Shown: positions 18,643-26,805, counted from the first letter of the stretch. The stretch is 64,000 bases of DNA from an uncultured Alteromonadales bacterium (GCA_937864365.1 CALMJT010000215.1:1-64000), one strand, 5' to 3'. The notes: generated from the letters alone by a model not told the origin. Numbers and translations: made by a program.

Positions 18643-19629
18643 ATGATTCATTGGGACAAACAATCCAGTTGCAAACTTGGGATCTTATTAACACCGGGAT
18701 TCTGCTCACTTCATTTAACATTAGTGATAGAAGCGCTAAAGCTGGCTAACGAAGCCATGGCCTGCGAAGAGTTCGAATGGCAAACCTATGCACTGAATGA
18801 TCGGATGGTTCGCTCCGACTTGGGCGTCAATGTCATGGCCGATCAAACCTACAGTTCGAATAATCTGCCCGACGCCCATCTCAAACTGATTGTTCTGACC
18901 AGCACAATCGAAACCGATCTATCTGCCAACTCTTCTCAAATCCTCAACCAATTACGTCAGCAGCGTATTGATCACACCATTTTAAACACTCGCACACTCA
19001 TTCCAAATGATACTCAAGCGGCAACCGACAGCTCGCAAGTACTAACCGCAAGCCGCAAACACAATGGTGTGTGCGATACTGTTAAGGTGATTTTGAATTT
19101 GGTCGGCCAGCAAGGTGGTCAAAAGGTCGCACTGTGTGTGCTTAACAAACTCAGCCATCATTTTGATTTGGGTTCGCTGCTACAAAGTTCTCGTGAAATC
19201 CAAAACCAAGTAGAAGGTGCCAGCGCCGAGTACGCTAAGCAACCTAAGCTAGCCGAAGCCATTGCCCTGATGGAAAACAATCTAGAAGAACCTTTACCAC
19301 TGGATGACTTGGCGAACTACATTCATTTATCGCGCCGCCAATTAGAGCGGCTGTTTCAGCGACACCTGCAATGCTCACCGTCGCGTTATTATCTGAGGCT
19401 GCGCGTCGCTCGTGCGCAATCGATGTTGCGCGAAACTCAACAATCGATCGTATCTATTGCCAACAAATGTGGATTCGTATCAATGCCGCATTTCAGTAAG
19501 GTTTATCGCGAGCAAGTCGGTATGGCGCCAAGAGATGAACGCCGTTCAATTAATGTTAAACGTACCGACAAGCAACCCAAAAGCCCCGTCGTATTTCATG
19601 AACAATTGCGATACAGCTCGGCCAGCTAA
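18643..19629 (+). CDS. GlxA-type AraC-family transcription regulator
   Basis: A 328-residue regulator with an N-terminal DJ-1/PfpI-like half and a C-terminal AraC double helix-turn-helix. The first half begins LGILLTPGFCSLHLTLVIEALKLAN and is weakly conserved: the usual nucleophile region is absent or degraded. The DNA-binding half starts near 205 (LAEAIALMENNLEEPLPLDDLANYI), followed by LSRRQLERLFQRHL and the signature IANKCGFVSMPHFSKVYREQVGMAP. The architecture resembles GlxA/GbdR-like regulators of nitrogen and betaine metabolism, but the ligand and targets are unknown. No metabolic operon is adjacent, so its regulon is probably elsewhere. Confidence 0.88.
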   Translation: MIHWDKQSSCKLGILLTPGFCSLHLTLVIEALKLANEAMACEEFEWQTYALNDRMVRSDLGVNVMADQTYSSNNLPDAHLKLIVLTSTIETDLSANSSQILNQLRQQRIDHTILNTRTLIPNDTQAATDSSQVLTASRKHNGVCDTVKVILNLVGQQGGQKVALCVLNKLSHHFDLGSLLQSSREIQNQVEGASAEYAKQPKLAEAIALMENNLEEPLPLDDLANYIHLSRRQLERLFQRHLQCSPSRYYLRLRVARAQSMLRETQQSIVSIANKCGFVSMPHFSKVYREQVGMAPRDERRSINVKRTDKQPKSPVVFHEQLRYSSAS

Positions 19630-19944
19630 AGAATACGGACTCACCTGATGATCTTTGTCGCCTCTGGCTACACGGATCAACTCTCTCGGCAAGGGATTGC
19701 CATCTTCTCCCACAGATATTGTCTTTTAAATTGCTTCTCACTGATCAACACGCTATTAATAAAGCAGTTTGTGTCATAGAGTCATTCGTGACTTCCCTAT
19801 CCAGAAGAAAAGTTGCCAAAAATCCGTTAGTATTCCATCGAACCTTGTTACCGTCTTTGCAATCAGAGATTACATTGGCCATGTCATGACACGCGCTTAA
19901 GTGCGCTAAACTTAATACACACCAACATAAGTTATTTGGGAATT
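19630..19944. other. Non-coding gap
   Basis: About 315 bases between the regulator and the MORN gene. No terminator with a T-tract and no repeat copy is visible. The MORN gene's promoter is presumably here. Confidence 0.4.
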
Positions 19945-21432
19945 ATGCAATCAAGCTCTAATAATGATTTATCGAGCGTAAATAACGGTTTCAAAATCAC
20001 CCGCGCGGTGGCTTCAGCAGCTTTACTAAAGCTCGAAACCAATCAATTATTAGACATCGACATGGCGCCACTGGCTGAAGATTTCTCCTTAGCGATCTCG
20101 GCACCAGGCTCACAACACGAAAAAATCATCGCTCCGGCGTTGGTAGAAATAAAATCTTCGGGTGAACATCAGCCATCTTCTTTGTTATTGGTTTTAGACG
20201 AAGAATTACCAATTGTTAAAAATATCGAACTTCGCTACCACCCTAAGCAGGTTTTGATGTGGTCACAGACCACCGACGAGAGCATTGAACCTTTCAGCGC
20301 TCAAATTACGGTTAAATATTCCGATAAAGCTGCTGCAAAGTCGGCGAAGCTGCTTGAAGCCATTCGCAGTAAAACGCAAAAAAGTGATCAAGCATTGGCA
20401 ATGACAAGCAGTCCACCAGAAATACTGAGCGTCAGCGAAGGCAATACGGTAACCATCGCGTTAAATAAAATCATTGCTACGCATCAAGGTGTATCTGTTG
20501 CGGATTTTAAAGCCGATACCGAAGGCAAATGGCTGGAAATAATCAACGCCGTAGTTAATCAGCCCGAAAACGGCGGCGCTCACCAGATTCAATTGCAACT
20601 CAAACAAAACCTTAAAATCGGCTCTGAAATTAACGTTGTATTTAAAGCCAAACGTCATCCCATTGTTGGTATGGACGGCACACAAATTTCAGGCTTTAAA
20701 TGCACCGCAAAATATATCGACGAACAACGTGTAGAATCTCTCGAAAATACCAGTCAAACCACCGTCGTTAATAATGCTCGAAACCCGCAAGCGCAAAGTT
20801 TTTATTTAAAAGATTTAGAACATTCTGTACACGATACAGACAACACCACCGGCGCCATTAAAGGTTTTTTTAGCGCAGCATTTCTTGGCCTTTTACCAAA
20901 ATCCGTTCGGCAAAAATTCTCAACCAATAATGAATTCGGCGAAAAAGACCAAACAGCATTCCGCTTAAACCTGTGGATGTTAATTCTTGGTGTAATGATT
21001 ATCTTTGTGTTTGTAGGTTTCTCAGTTTCGAATCTAACAACCACTCCAGATACCCCCAACCAAATTACTGCCAACACCCACAATACAATATCTGATAACA
21101 AATGTTCGCTCACTTTTCAAAACGGTGGTTACTACAGTGGCGAATGCAAAAATAATTTACCGCACGGATTTGGCGTATTTGAGTGGTCGTCGGGCAGTCG
21201 TTACGAAGGTGAATTTAAAAACGGTATGCGCTGGGGTTTTGGCAAAATTGTATACGCGAACGGCTCAAAATACGACGGTGCTTGGAAAAACGATAAGAAA
21301 AACGGTATTGGCACCTACTGGAATGCCGGTGGTGATCGCTTTGAGGGTGAGCTCTCTGACGGGCTTATGACCGGGAACGGCACCTGTCATAAACGCGATG
21401 GCACTGAGGTACGCGGCGTTTGCCCACCTTAA
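19945..21432 (+). CDS. Membrane-anchored MORN-repeat protein
   Basis: A 495-residue protein with three parts. Residues 1-335 form a soluble region. Its second half (ILSVSEGNTVTIALNKII... and INVVFKAKRHPIVGMDG) looks like an Ig-like/SwmB-type beta domain. One membrane helix lies near 337-360 (LWMLILGVMIIFVFVGFSVSNL), with positive residues before it. Four to five MORN repeats then run to the end (YSGECKNNLPHGFGVFEW, YEGEFKNGMRWGFGKIVY, YDGAWKNDKKNGIGTYW, FEGELSDGLMTGNGTC). Topology suggests the MORN part is periplasmic. MORN repeats bind lipids or proteins in other systems. ATG 19945 is chosen over TTG 19936. The Sfp-type gene follows 84 bases later on the same strand. Function unknown. Confidence 0.8.
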   Translation: MQSSSNNDLSSVNNGFKITRAVASAALLKLETNQLLDIDMAPLAEDFSLAISAPGSQHEKIIAPALVEIKSSGEHQPSSLLLVLDEELPIVKNIELRYHPKQVLMWSQTTDESIEPFSAQITVKYSDKAAAKSAKLLEAIRSKTQKSDQALAMTSSPPEILSVSEGNTVTIALNKIIATHQGVSVADFKADTEGKWLEIINAVVNQPENGGAHQIQLQLKQNLKIGSEINVVFKAKRHPIVGMDGTQISGFKCTAKYIDEQRVESLENTSQTTVVNNARNPQAQSFYLKDLEHSVHDTDNTTGAIKGFFSAAFLGLLPKSVRQKFSTNNEFGEKDQTAFRLNLWMLILGVMIIFVFVGFSVSNLTTTPDTPNQITANTHNTISDNKCSLTFQNGGYYSGECKNNLPHGFGVFEWSSGSRYEGEFKNGMRWGFGKIVYANGSKYDGAWKNDKKNGIGTYWNAGGDRFEGELSDGLMTGNGTCHKRDGTEVRGVCPP

Positions 21433-21516
21433 TTTAAAGCGAGATTTTTCTCTGGCAAAGTGAATAAACCAATAACTCAGTTTTAATACCTATTTAGGCT
21501 GCACTTTAAGAATTTT

Positions 21517-22287
21517 ATGTTCAATCAACCATTCTGCCTTCTTTATATTTGCCGTTATAGCGACTGGGATATAAACGCAATTACCCAACAATGGATGTAT
21601 TTGTTAAACGATCAAGAACAAGATCGTTATCACCGCATTCGCCACCAAGACACTCAAACACAACATCTTATTGCACGAGTGTTATTACGAAAAAAACTCG
21701 CCGAAATAACCCAAATTGCACCCGAGAACTTATGCTTTAACCGCAACGAGTTTGGCCGCCCGTCACTGGTGAATTCTGATCGTAAAATTGATTTTAACGT
21801 TTCACACACACAAGGCATTGTAATTGCCGCGATAACCAACTGCGGTAAAGTTGGTGTTGATATTGAGATTAAAAAGCGTAAAAACCATTTTATCGACATT
21901 GCCGAACACTACTTTCACGCTAAAGAAGTGCTTGCATTGAAAGAAGCAGGCGCCGAGCAAATAGAATTATTTTTTAAGATTTGGACATTAAAAGAAGCTT
22001 ACGTAAAAGCTTTAGGCGTAGGTTTACAAAAATCATTATCGAGTTTTTATTTTGAAATCAACAGGCAAAACAAGATACATTTAATCGATGAGCAAGAAAC
22101 ACCAGCATCAAAAAAACACAATATTACCGGGTTTAACGCCCCACTGTTTGAAGACTTCTATTTAAGCGTTCTGCAACAACTGCCACCAGAACAATTTTCT
22201 GTAGAGCCGAACATGTATTTCTGTACCGAGAGTTTCGATACACATTTAACCGAAATTAAAGACATCATTTCGGTATCCAAGCAATAA
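21517..22287 (+). CDS. Sfp-type 4'-phosphopantetheinyl transferase
   Basis: Transfers phosphopantetheine from CoA to carrier proteins of non-ribosomal peptide, polyketide or fatty-acid systems. At 256 residues it is close to the Sfp/Gsp length. Visible motifs are FNRNEFGRPSL, FNVSHTQG, VGVDIEIKKR (metal-binding Asp and Glu) and FFKIWTLKEAYVKALGVGL (the WxxKEA motif). No carrier-protein synthase is in the window, so it acts in trans. It follows the MORN gene with an 84-base gap and could be co-transcribed. The Shine-Dalgarno before ATG 21517 is weak (AAGA). Confidence 0.9.
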   Translation: MFNQPFCLLYICRYSDWDINAITQQWMYLLNDQEQDRYHRIRHQDTQTQHLIARVLLRKKLAEITQIAPENLCFNRNEFGRPSLVNSDRKIDFNVSHTQGIVIAAITNCGKVGVDIEIKKRKNHFIDIAEHYFHAKEVLALKEAGAEQIELFFKIWTLKEAYVKALGVGLQKSLSSFYFEINRQNKIHLIDEQETPASKKHNITGFNAPLFEDFYLSVLQQLPPEQFSVEPNMYFCTESFDTHLTEIKDIISVSKQ

Positions 22288-22301
22288 CTGCAAAACCTTT
22301 A

Positions 22302-22342
22302 GAAAGCTCTAATCAACGCTACCGTGATTTAATCAGAGTTTC
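22302..22342. repeat. Inverted repeat resembling the ends of the multi-hairpin repeat
   Basis: GAAAGCTCTAATCA pairs imperfectly with TGATTTAATCAGAGTTTC. Both arms resemble the GGAAACTCTGATTAA terminus of the interspersed repeats, so this may be two ends left after loss of the centre. It sits between convergent genes and may act as a terminator for both. Confidence 0.5.
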
Positions 22343-22344
22343 GT

Positions 22345-22725
22345 TTATACAAACTCTCTTAGGTGAAACACATTACCTTCAGAGTCAAACGCGTTTTTTA
22401 CTGTAAATAACGGTGTTTGCCAAGTTTTTGATAATACGCCGCCGCCCATTTCGATAATTTTCTGTTCTGCTTCGATCATATTGTTGGTACTGAGAAAAAA
22501 CTTCAACGTCGATACTTTTGGCTCGACGGATAAATTAACCTTATCGTTTGGCCGCAAATATTCGGGAACGTCATGAATAATTATCTGAATATCGTTTGAT
22601 GACAACACGTGTAAATCATCGTTTTGATGCAAAATATGCATGGTGAAAACGGTACAATAAAAATCAACCAAAAGCTTGCGATTTAACGCGTAAATTATTA
22701 ACCCGGCTCTAGCTGGTTCTGACAT
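22345..22725 (-). CDS. VOC (glyoxalase/bleomycin-resistance) family protein
   Basis: A small protein of about 126 residues with a single vicinal-oxygen-chelate fold. It starts AGLIIYALNRKLLVDFYCTVF, has the middle strand KVSTLKFFLSTNN and ends with the typical FTVKNAFDSEGNVFHLREF (D.EGN.F). The metal-ligand pattern is partial, so enzyme, binding or resistance roles are all possible. The frame is open to TTG 22761; ATG 22725 begins just before the conserved fold and is preferred over ATG 22740. Repeat copy B lies upstream. Confidence 0.75.
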   Translation of the reverse strand: MSEPARAGLIIYALNRKLLVDFYCTVFTMHILHQNDDLHVLSSNDIQIIIHDVPEYLRPNDKVNLSVEPKVSTLKFFLSTNNMIEAEQKIIEMGGGVLSKTWQTPLFTVKNAFDSEGNVFHLREFV

Positions 22726-22786
22726 GAAGTGTTCCCACATAAAAATAGAGACAATTGCCAATTAATTTAGCGTTACATTTAACTAA

Positions 22787-22939
22787 AGGAAACTCTGATT
22801 AACCTAGAGTTTCTCGCGACACAAGGATGTGTCGCCAATTTCAAGAACTGTAAGTGATTGAAATTGTGAAGAAATTGGAAATCACATTTTCAATTTCTGC
22901 CCTCTGATTAAATCAAGGATGAGTTAATCAGAGGTTCCT
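22787..22939 (+). repeat. Multi-hairpin interspersed repeat, copy B (best preserved)
   Basis: Five consecutive hairpins are visible. (1) GAAACTCT/AGAGTTTC, 22789-22813. (2) GCGACACA-AGGA-TGTGTCGC, 22816-22835, perfect. (3) CAATTTCA/TGAAATTG, 22836-22866. (4) GAAATTGGAAAT/ATTTTCAATTTC, 22871-22897. (5) CCTCTGATTAA/TTAATCAGAGG, 22901-22934, perfect 11 bp with GGA in the loop. The ends AGGAAACTCTGATTAA and TTAATCAGAGGTTCCT form imperfect terminal inverted repeats. It lies between two minus-strand genes, in the opposite orientation to them. Confidence 0.85.
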
Positions 22940-22943
22940 AAAA

Positions 22944-23732
22944 TTAATCCGTCTGGTTTGTGCCTGAACCCAATAGCTCGTCGGTGCCCTTTTCCAGCTT
23001 TTGTTTTGCTTGCTGCCGCGCCAGCATCGCCGCAGGCGTAGCATCCGACTGTCGTACCCATGCGATGGTATCACGCCAAGATTTTTCATCTTCTGGCGTA
23101 ATTTTGGGTAGTTCGTTAATTCCCATACCAGCCTCAACCGCTTTTAAGTAATTTTGCGTATCGCGAATAGTCGCTACAACGGGAATATTTAAACTGGCTA
23201 AGAATTTTTCTAACTTCTGAAAACTCAGCGTGTTGCGTTTAACGCGATTCATGACCACACCCAAACGCACGGGTCGCGCGCGAAATTGTGGATTCAGTAA
23301 AAGCGATTTTACGAACGCCGCTGTGGCGTGAATGTCTATTTGAGACGGAGCCACCGGAATGAGCAGAACATCGGTTTCTTTTAATAACTGATCAAGTTTT
23401 GGAGAACCAAGACCGGCGGGAGTATCACAGACAACGTAACGAACCTGCTGGCTCACCTTATGGGCCATCCATGTGCGCGTTACCTGGCCGCGATCGTACT
23501 CTTTAGAGTTTAAACAGATGATTTTAGGTTCACGCTCACCACGCAGTTGCAACCAAAAACGCGAACTGCCCTGAGGATCGAGATCGAGAATGCCAACCGG
23601 GCCGATAACACTCAAATGTGCGGCCAAATTGGTAGCCAAAGTTGTTTTACCCACACCGCCTTTTCCGTTGGCGATCATAATATTGGTGGCTTTTTCTCGG
23701 CTAATGACTCGTACTGATGATTTTTCAGGCAT
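22944..23732 (-). CDS. Orphan ParA/MinD-type ATPase
   Basis: A 262-residue P-loop ATPase of the ParA family. It has the deviant Walker A GKGGVGKTT near 24, DLDPQGSSRFWLQ (Walker A'-like switch), VVCDTPAGLG (Walker B) and an LIPVAPSQIDIHA stretch. No N-terminal helix-turn-helix and no ParB or parS-like site is nearby, so a role in chromosome segregation is unlikely. Orphan ParA proteins position cellular machinery or plasmid-like cargo; the cargo here is unknown. ATG 23732 opens the frame. Repeat copy B begins just past its stop. Confidence 0.85.
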   Translation of the reverse strand: MPEKSSVRVISREKATNIMIANGKGGVGKTTLATNLAAHLSVIGPVGILDLDPQGSSRFWLQLRGEREPKIICLNSKEYDRGQVTRTWMAHKVSQQVRYVVCDTPAGLGSPKLDQLLKETDVLLIPVAPSQIDIHATAAFVKSLLLNPQFRARPVRLGVVMNRVKRNTLSFQKLEKFLASLNIPVVATIRDTQNYLKAVEAGMGINELPKITPEDEKSWRDTIAWVRQSDATPAAMLARQQAKQKLEKGTDELLGSGTNQTD

Positions 23733-23917
23733 CCCCGTTTACTCATTCCTCTTCTGCTCGTCTAACAATAGACCTAGGCGCTACATTAACACAGGTTATC
23801 ACTAAATAAATTGTGTAAATAAATTCATTGATCGAACACAAACAGGCATTATAAACAACAGTGCTATATTTCAGAGCCTTTGTTTTATTCAGCAGTTTTA
23901 AGGAGAGTTTTAATTTC

Positions 23918-24583
23918 ATGAAGGTTGCGCAATCGAATCAAGTCCAAGTATGGGATGGCGCCACGCGTCTTTGGCACTGGTCTATCGTTCTGTTGATGAT
24001 ATTTTTATGGTACAGCGCTGAAATCGCCGATGATCTTATGGATTGGCATATGAGAGCCGGGCGTTTGTTACTGGGATTAATTGTCTTCAGAATTGTTTGG
24101 GGATTTATCGGCAGTGATACATCGCGATTCGCTAACTTCATCAAATCCCCAGCCGAGATTATTCACTATCTAAAAAATAAATCTCAACACAGTCATGCAG
24201 AGCAAATCGGCCATAATCCAGCGGGTGGCATTATGGTGTTGGTTTTAATAGCCGGATTGATTGTTCAAGCAACAACGGGTTTGTTTACGTCTGACGGGTA
24301 TTTTTACGGTGGTCCATTTGCTGATTCGATCGACGCCGATCTCGGAGAGCTATTCACCAACATTCACCACATTGGCTTCAAACTTTTATTAGCTTTGGTT
24401 GCGATACACATTTTGGCGATAATCGCTTATCTGGTAAAACGCGATAACCTTGTTCGTCCAATGGTGACCGGCAAGAAAACGCTATCGATTCCAGCAGAAG
24501 TTGTGCCTAGGTTAAAATCACCCGTATTGGCTTTTGTTAGCGCCGTAATATGCGTTGGCGCCATTTGGTTTATAACGACTTAG
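23918..24583 (+). CDS. Cytochrome b561-type di-haem membrane protein
   Basis: A 221-residue inner-membrane b-type cytochrome with four predicted helices. Candidate haem ligands are the His residues in RLWHW, MDWHMRAG, NIHHIGFK and AIHILAI. The family passes electrons between the quinone pool and periplasmic c-type partners, or hydrogenases. An AAGGAGAG lies about 10 bases before ATG 23918; the frame extends upstream to 23861 but without a ribosome site. No partner c-type cytochrome is adjacent; the damaged cytochrome c' is about 2.2 kb away. A strong terminator follows. Confidence 0.87.
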   Translation: MKVAQSNQVQVWDGATRLWHWSIVLLMIFLWYSAEIADDLMDWHMRAGRLLLGLIVFRIVWGFIGSDTSRFANFIKSPAEIIHYLKNKSQHSHAEQIGHNPAGGIMVLVLIAGLIVQATTGLFTSDGYFYGGPFADSIDADLGELFTNIHHIGFKLLLALVAIHILAIIAYLVKRDNLVRPMVTGKKTLSIPAEVVPRLKSPVLAFVSAVICVGAIWFITT

Positions 24584-24692
24584 CGTGTGATTTGGTCAGT
24601 GACGTGATTTTTATGAGCGAGTAACGATAAATCTGAATTTATACAAAAAATAACTTGTTAAATCAGATGCTTTTGATTCACAACGCTTTTCT

Positions 24693-24718
24693 AAAAAGAG
24701 GCCAAACGGCCTCTTTTT
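24693..24718. terminator. Bidirectional terminator between the b561 and SDR genes
   Basis: AAAAAGAGGCC and GGCCTCTTTTT pair around an AAAC loop, with a run of T on either strand. It serves the convergent cytochrome and SDR genes. Confidence 0.92.
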
Positions 24719-24720
24719 TA

Positions 24721-25422
24721 TTACCAGCTTTCTGTATTTGCTCGAATATCAACTTCAAATGTCCAAGCGCTTTTGTTTTGTTGGCTCAAGGCATAATAGG
24801 TATCGGCAATATCATCCGGCTGCATAAAGAAATCGTCGGGTTTATCTGGGAACATCGCTCTGGTGCGCGGGATATCGATAATGCCATCAATAATCACCAA
24901 AGCCACGTGAATGCCACTGGGAGCCAGCGAGCGAGCCATGGATTGCGCAAGATTACGTTGTGCAGCCTTTGCCGAGCTAAATGCGGCAAACTTAGCACCA
25001 CCTCGCAATGATGCGGTGGCGCCGGTTACCAAAAGCGTTCCTTTACCGCGCTCCAACATAGAAGGTACTACGGCTTGGGAAACCGACAACAAGCCTAGGG
25101 CGCTGAGTCGCCACGTAGATTCGAAATCTTCGATAGAGGTTTCAAGTGCAGTGCCAAAAACCCCAGAGCCAGCGTTATAAATCGTGACTTCAGGAGTACC
25201 CAGCGACTCGATAATTTGGTGAAATGTATTAGCCACCGCAACCGGGTCTGAAAGATCGCAAGCGAATGGAAAAACCTGTTCATCCATTTGCGCGTATTCG
25301 GTCATTCGCTCTAAGCTGCGCGCCACAATGGCGACCCTAAAACCTTCTTTGAGAAAGCGTTTACAAAATGCTAAACCGTTACCGGGTCCAACACCCGCCA
25401 CAATACATAAGGGTTTGGTCAT
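24721..25422 (-). CDS. Short-chain dehydrogenase/reductase with atypical active site
   Basis: A 233-residue Rossmann-fold SDR. The cofactor motif is altered to VAGVGPGNG near residue 8 (usually TGxxxGxG). NAG is present as YNAGSG, and the catalytic Ser region is LLVTGATASLRG. The YxxxK pair reads FSSAK, with Phe where the proton-donating Tyr is expected; the Lys remains. Some SDR subfamilies share this change, so it may be a specialised or non-classical reductase. It is not obviously a dead gene, since length and the C-terminal half are intact. The substrate is unknown. It is convergent with the cytochrome gene across a shared terminator. Confidence 0.85.
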   Translation of the reverse strand: MTKPLCIVAGVGPGNGLAFCKRFLKEGFRVAIVARSLERMTEYAQMDEQVFPFACDLSDPVAVANTFHQIIESLGTPEVTIYNAGSGVFGTALETSIEDFESTWRLSALGLLSVSQAVVPSMLERGKGTLLVTGATASLRGGAKFAAFSSAKAAQRNLAQSMARSLAPSGIHVALVIIDGIIDIPRTRAMFPDKPDDFFMQPDDIADTYYALSQQNKSAWTFEVDIRANTESW

Positions 25423-25862
25423 TAGAATTTGCCTTATTATCTATTTGCATGAATAAAATAAATGACTGTATTTTTGAGTAACTTATTTGAGCAACTTAAT
25501 AGCGGTATAAAGAAATTTATCGAAGGGATTCTCGATAAAAGCTCTTAACAAACATCCAATTAGATCGCCTTAACGCTACAAAACAGCCATTGTTGATTGA
25601 TTCAAACGATACCGAGGCAAACTCACAAAATCTATGAAAAATAAATTTGAAAAACGGTTCTCCAGATTCGTCAGCTGAAAAACTCAATGTCATCGACCTT
25701 GAGGTAAAAGTGCAAATTCTTACTAAAAGACCTAATCCTGAGCGGTAAACCCATTGGTCAAGTTACGCGTCTATAACCCGGTCGTTTTATCTCCCATAAT
25801 CAGCCACTTTGTCTCGTTTTTTTCTCCGCGATTGTGTTAACGATCGTGTTAATTGGAGCGCC
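25423..25862. other. Divergent intergenic region with a perfect hairpin
   Basis: TTTATCGA (25516-25523) and TCGATAAA (25532-25539) form a perfect 8-bp inverted repeat in the region between the divergent SDR and DUF5694 genes. It could be an operator; otherwise nothing is recognisable. Confidence 0.4.
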
Positions 25863-26690
25863 ATGAACACACTTACACACCAACTTATCAGTAAGACTGC
25901 CCTAGTATTCGCTACACTATTCGGTGCCGTATCGGTGCAAGCAGAACCCATTGCCGATTTTTTATTTGTCGGCAGCTTCCACATGAATAATCCGGGGTTA
26001 GATCTGGTAAATGTAAAGGCAGACGATGTTTTATCCGATAAAAGACAAGCTGAAATACGAGATATTTCTCGTGCTTTAGAAAAGTTTCACCCCACCAAAA
26101 TCATGGTTGAGATCGACGTAACCAAACAATCGGAAGTCGATAAAAATTATCAACAAACCTGCTTAGAGAACACAATCTCAAGGCGAAGCGAAAGCTATCA
26201 ATTGGGTGCTCGAACTGCCTGTGCTCTTTCACTTAAGAACCTGTACGCGGTTGACACTGACGATTCCACGCCAGTGAAAGACATCGATTATCAATCTGCG
26301 GTGAAACGATATCACCAAGAAGATCGATTTAAAAAGCACATAGAATTCATCGAGTCCTACGCGTTTAAAAGCGATTTATTACTGAAACAAGGTACCGTTC
26401 TGGATGCAATCCGCCATTTAAACTCAGAAGAATATTTAAGCCAAGATGCCATCGCTTATTTTCATTTAACACAACTGGGTACCTTGGAAGATCCTGTGGG
26501 TACAAATTGGGTTCAATACTGGTTTGGACGAAATTTAAGGATTTTTAATAACATCGTCAGCCACACCGAAAAAGGCGACAGAGTATTGGTTGTGTACGGT
26601 GCAGGACACGGAAATTATCTGCGTCAACTTGCTAAAGAATCTGGCTTATATCGCGTGCAAAACACCAACGACTGGTTAATAACCGAGTGA
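25863..26690 (+). CDS. Secreted DUF5694 protein
   Basis: A protein of about 275 residues with a signal peptide: residues 1-27 end in VSVQA before EPIADFLF. The mature part matches DUF5694, a family distantly related to the TraB/EreA fold. It shows DFLFVGSFHMNNPG near the start, HPTKIMVEID near residue 70, and the C-terminal VLVVYGAGHGNYLRQL. Members are usually called hypothetical, periplasmic or secreted. GGAG lies 5 bases before ATG 25863, which fixes the start even though the frame opens earlier. It converges on the cytochrome c' gene. Confidence 0.83.
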   Translation: MNTLTHQLISKTALVFATLFGAVSVQAEPIADFLFVGSFHMNNPGLDLVNVKADDVLSDKRQAEIRDISRALEKFHPTKIMVEIDVTKQSEVDKNYQQTCLENTISRRSESYQLGARTACALSLKNLYAVDTDDSTPVKDIDYQSAVKRYHQEDRFKKHIEFIESYAFKSDLLLKQGTVLDAIRHLNSEEYLSQDAIAYFHLTQLGTLEDPVGTNWVQYWFGRNLRIFNNIVSHTEKGDRVLVVYGAGHGNYLRQLAKESGLYRVQNTNDWLITE

Positions 26691-26786
26691 TTTTCGCTAA
26701 GTTCTCAAGCAGACGAAGCTCTGATTCAATAGAACCTAGGGTAGAATTAAAAGAAGAATTAGGTCGGGAAATTGATGTGTAAATGT

Positions 26787-26805
26787 GAGGCCCTTGGCGG
26801 GCCTC
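26787..26805 (-). terminator. Hairpin just beyond the shifted cytochrome c' stop
   Basis: GAGGCCC (26787-26793) and GGGCCTC (26799-26805) form a perfect 7-bp GC-rich stem with a TTGGC loop. It lies 17 bases past the stop codon used when the cytochrome c' frame is restored. This placement supports 26822 as the ancestral gene end. The U-tract is weak. Confidence 0.55.

Noticed and set aside
22787-22939. Idea that the repeats are classical REP/BIME elements
   Set aside because: They lack the GTAG/GTGG foot of REP sequences and have five ordered hairpins with terminal inverted repeats; no RAYT transposase is present.
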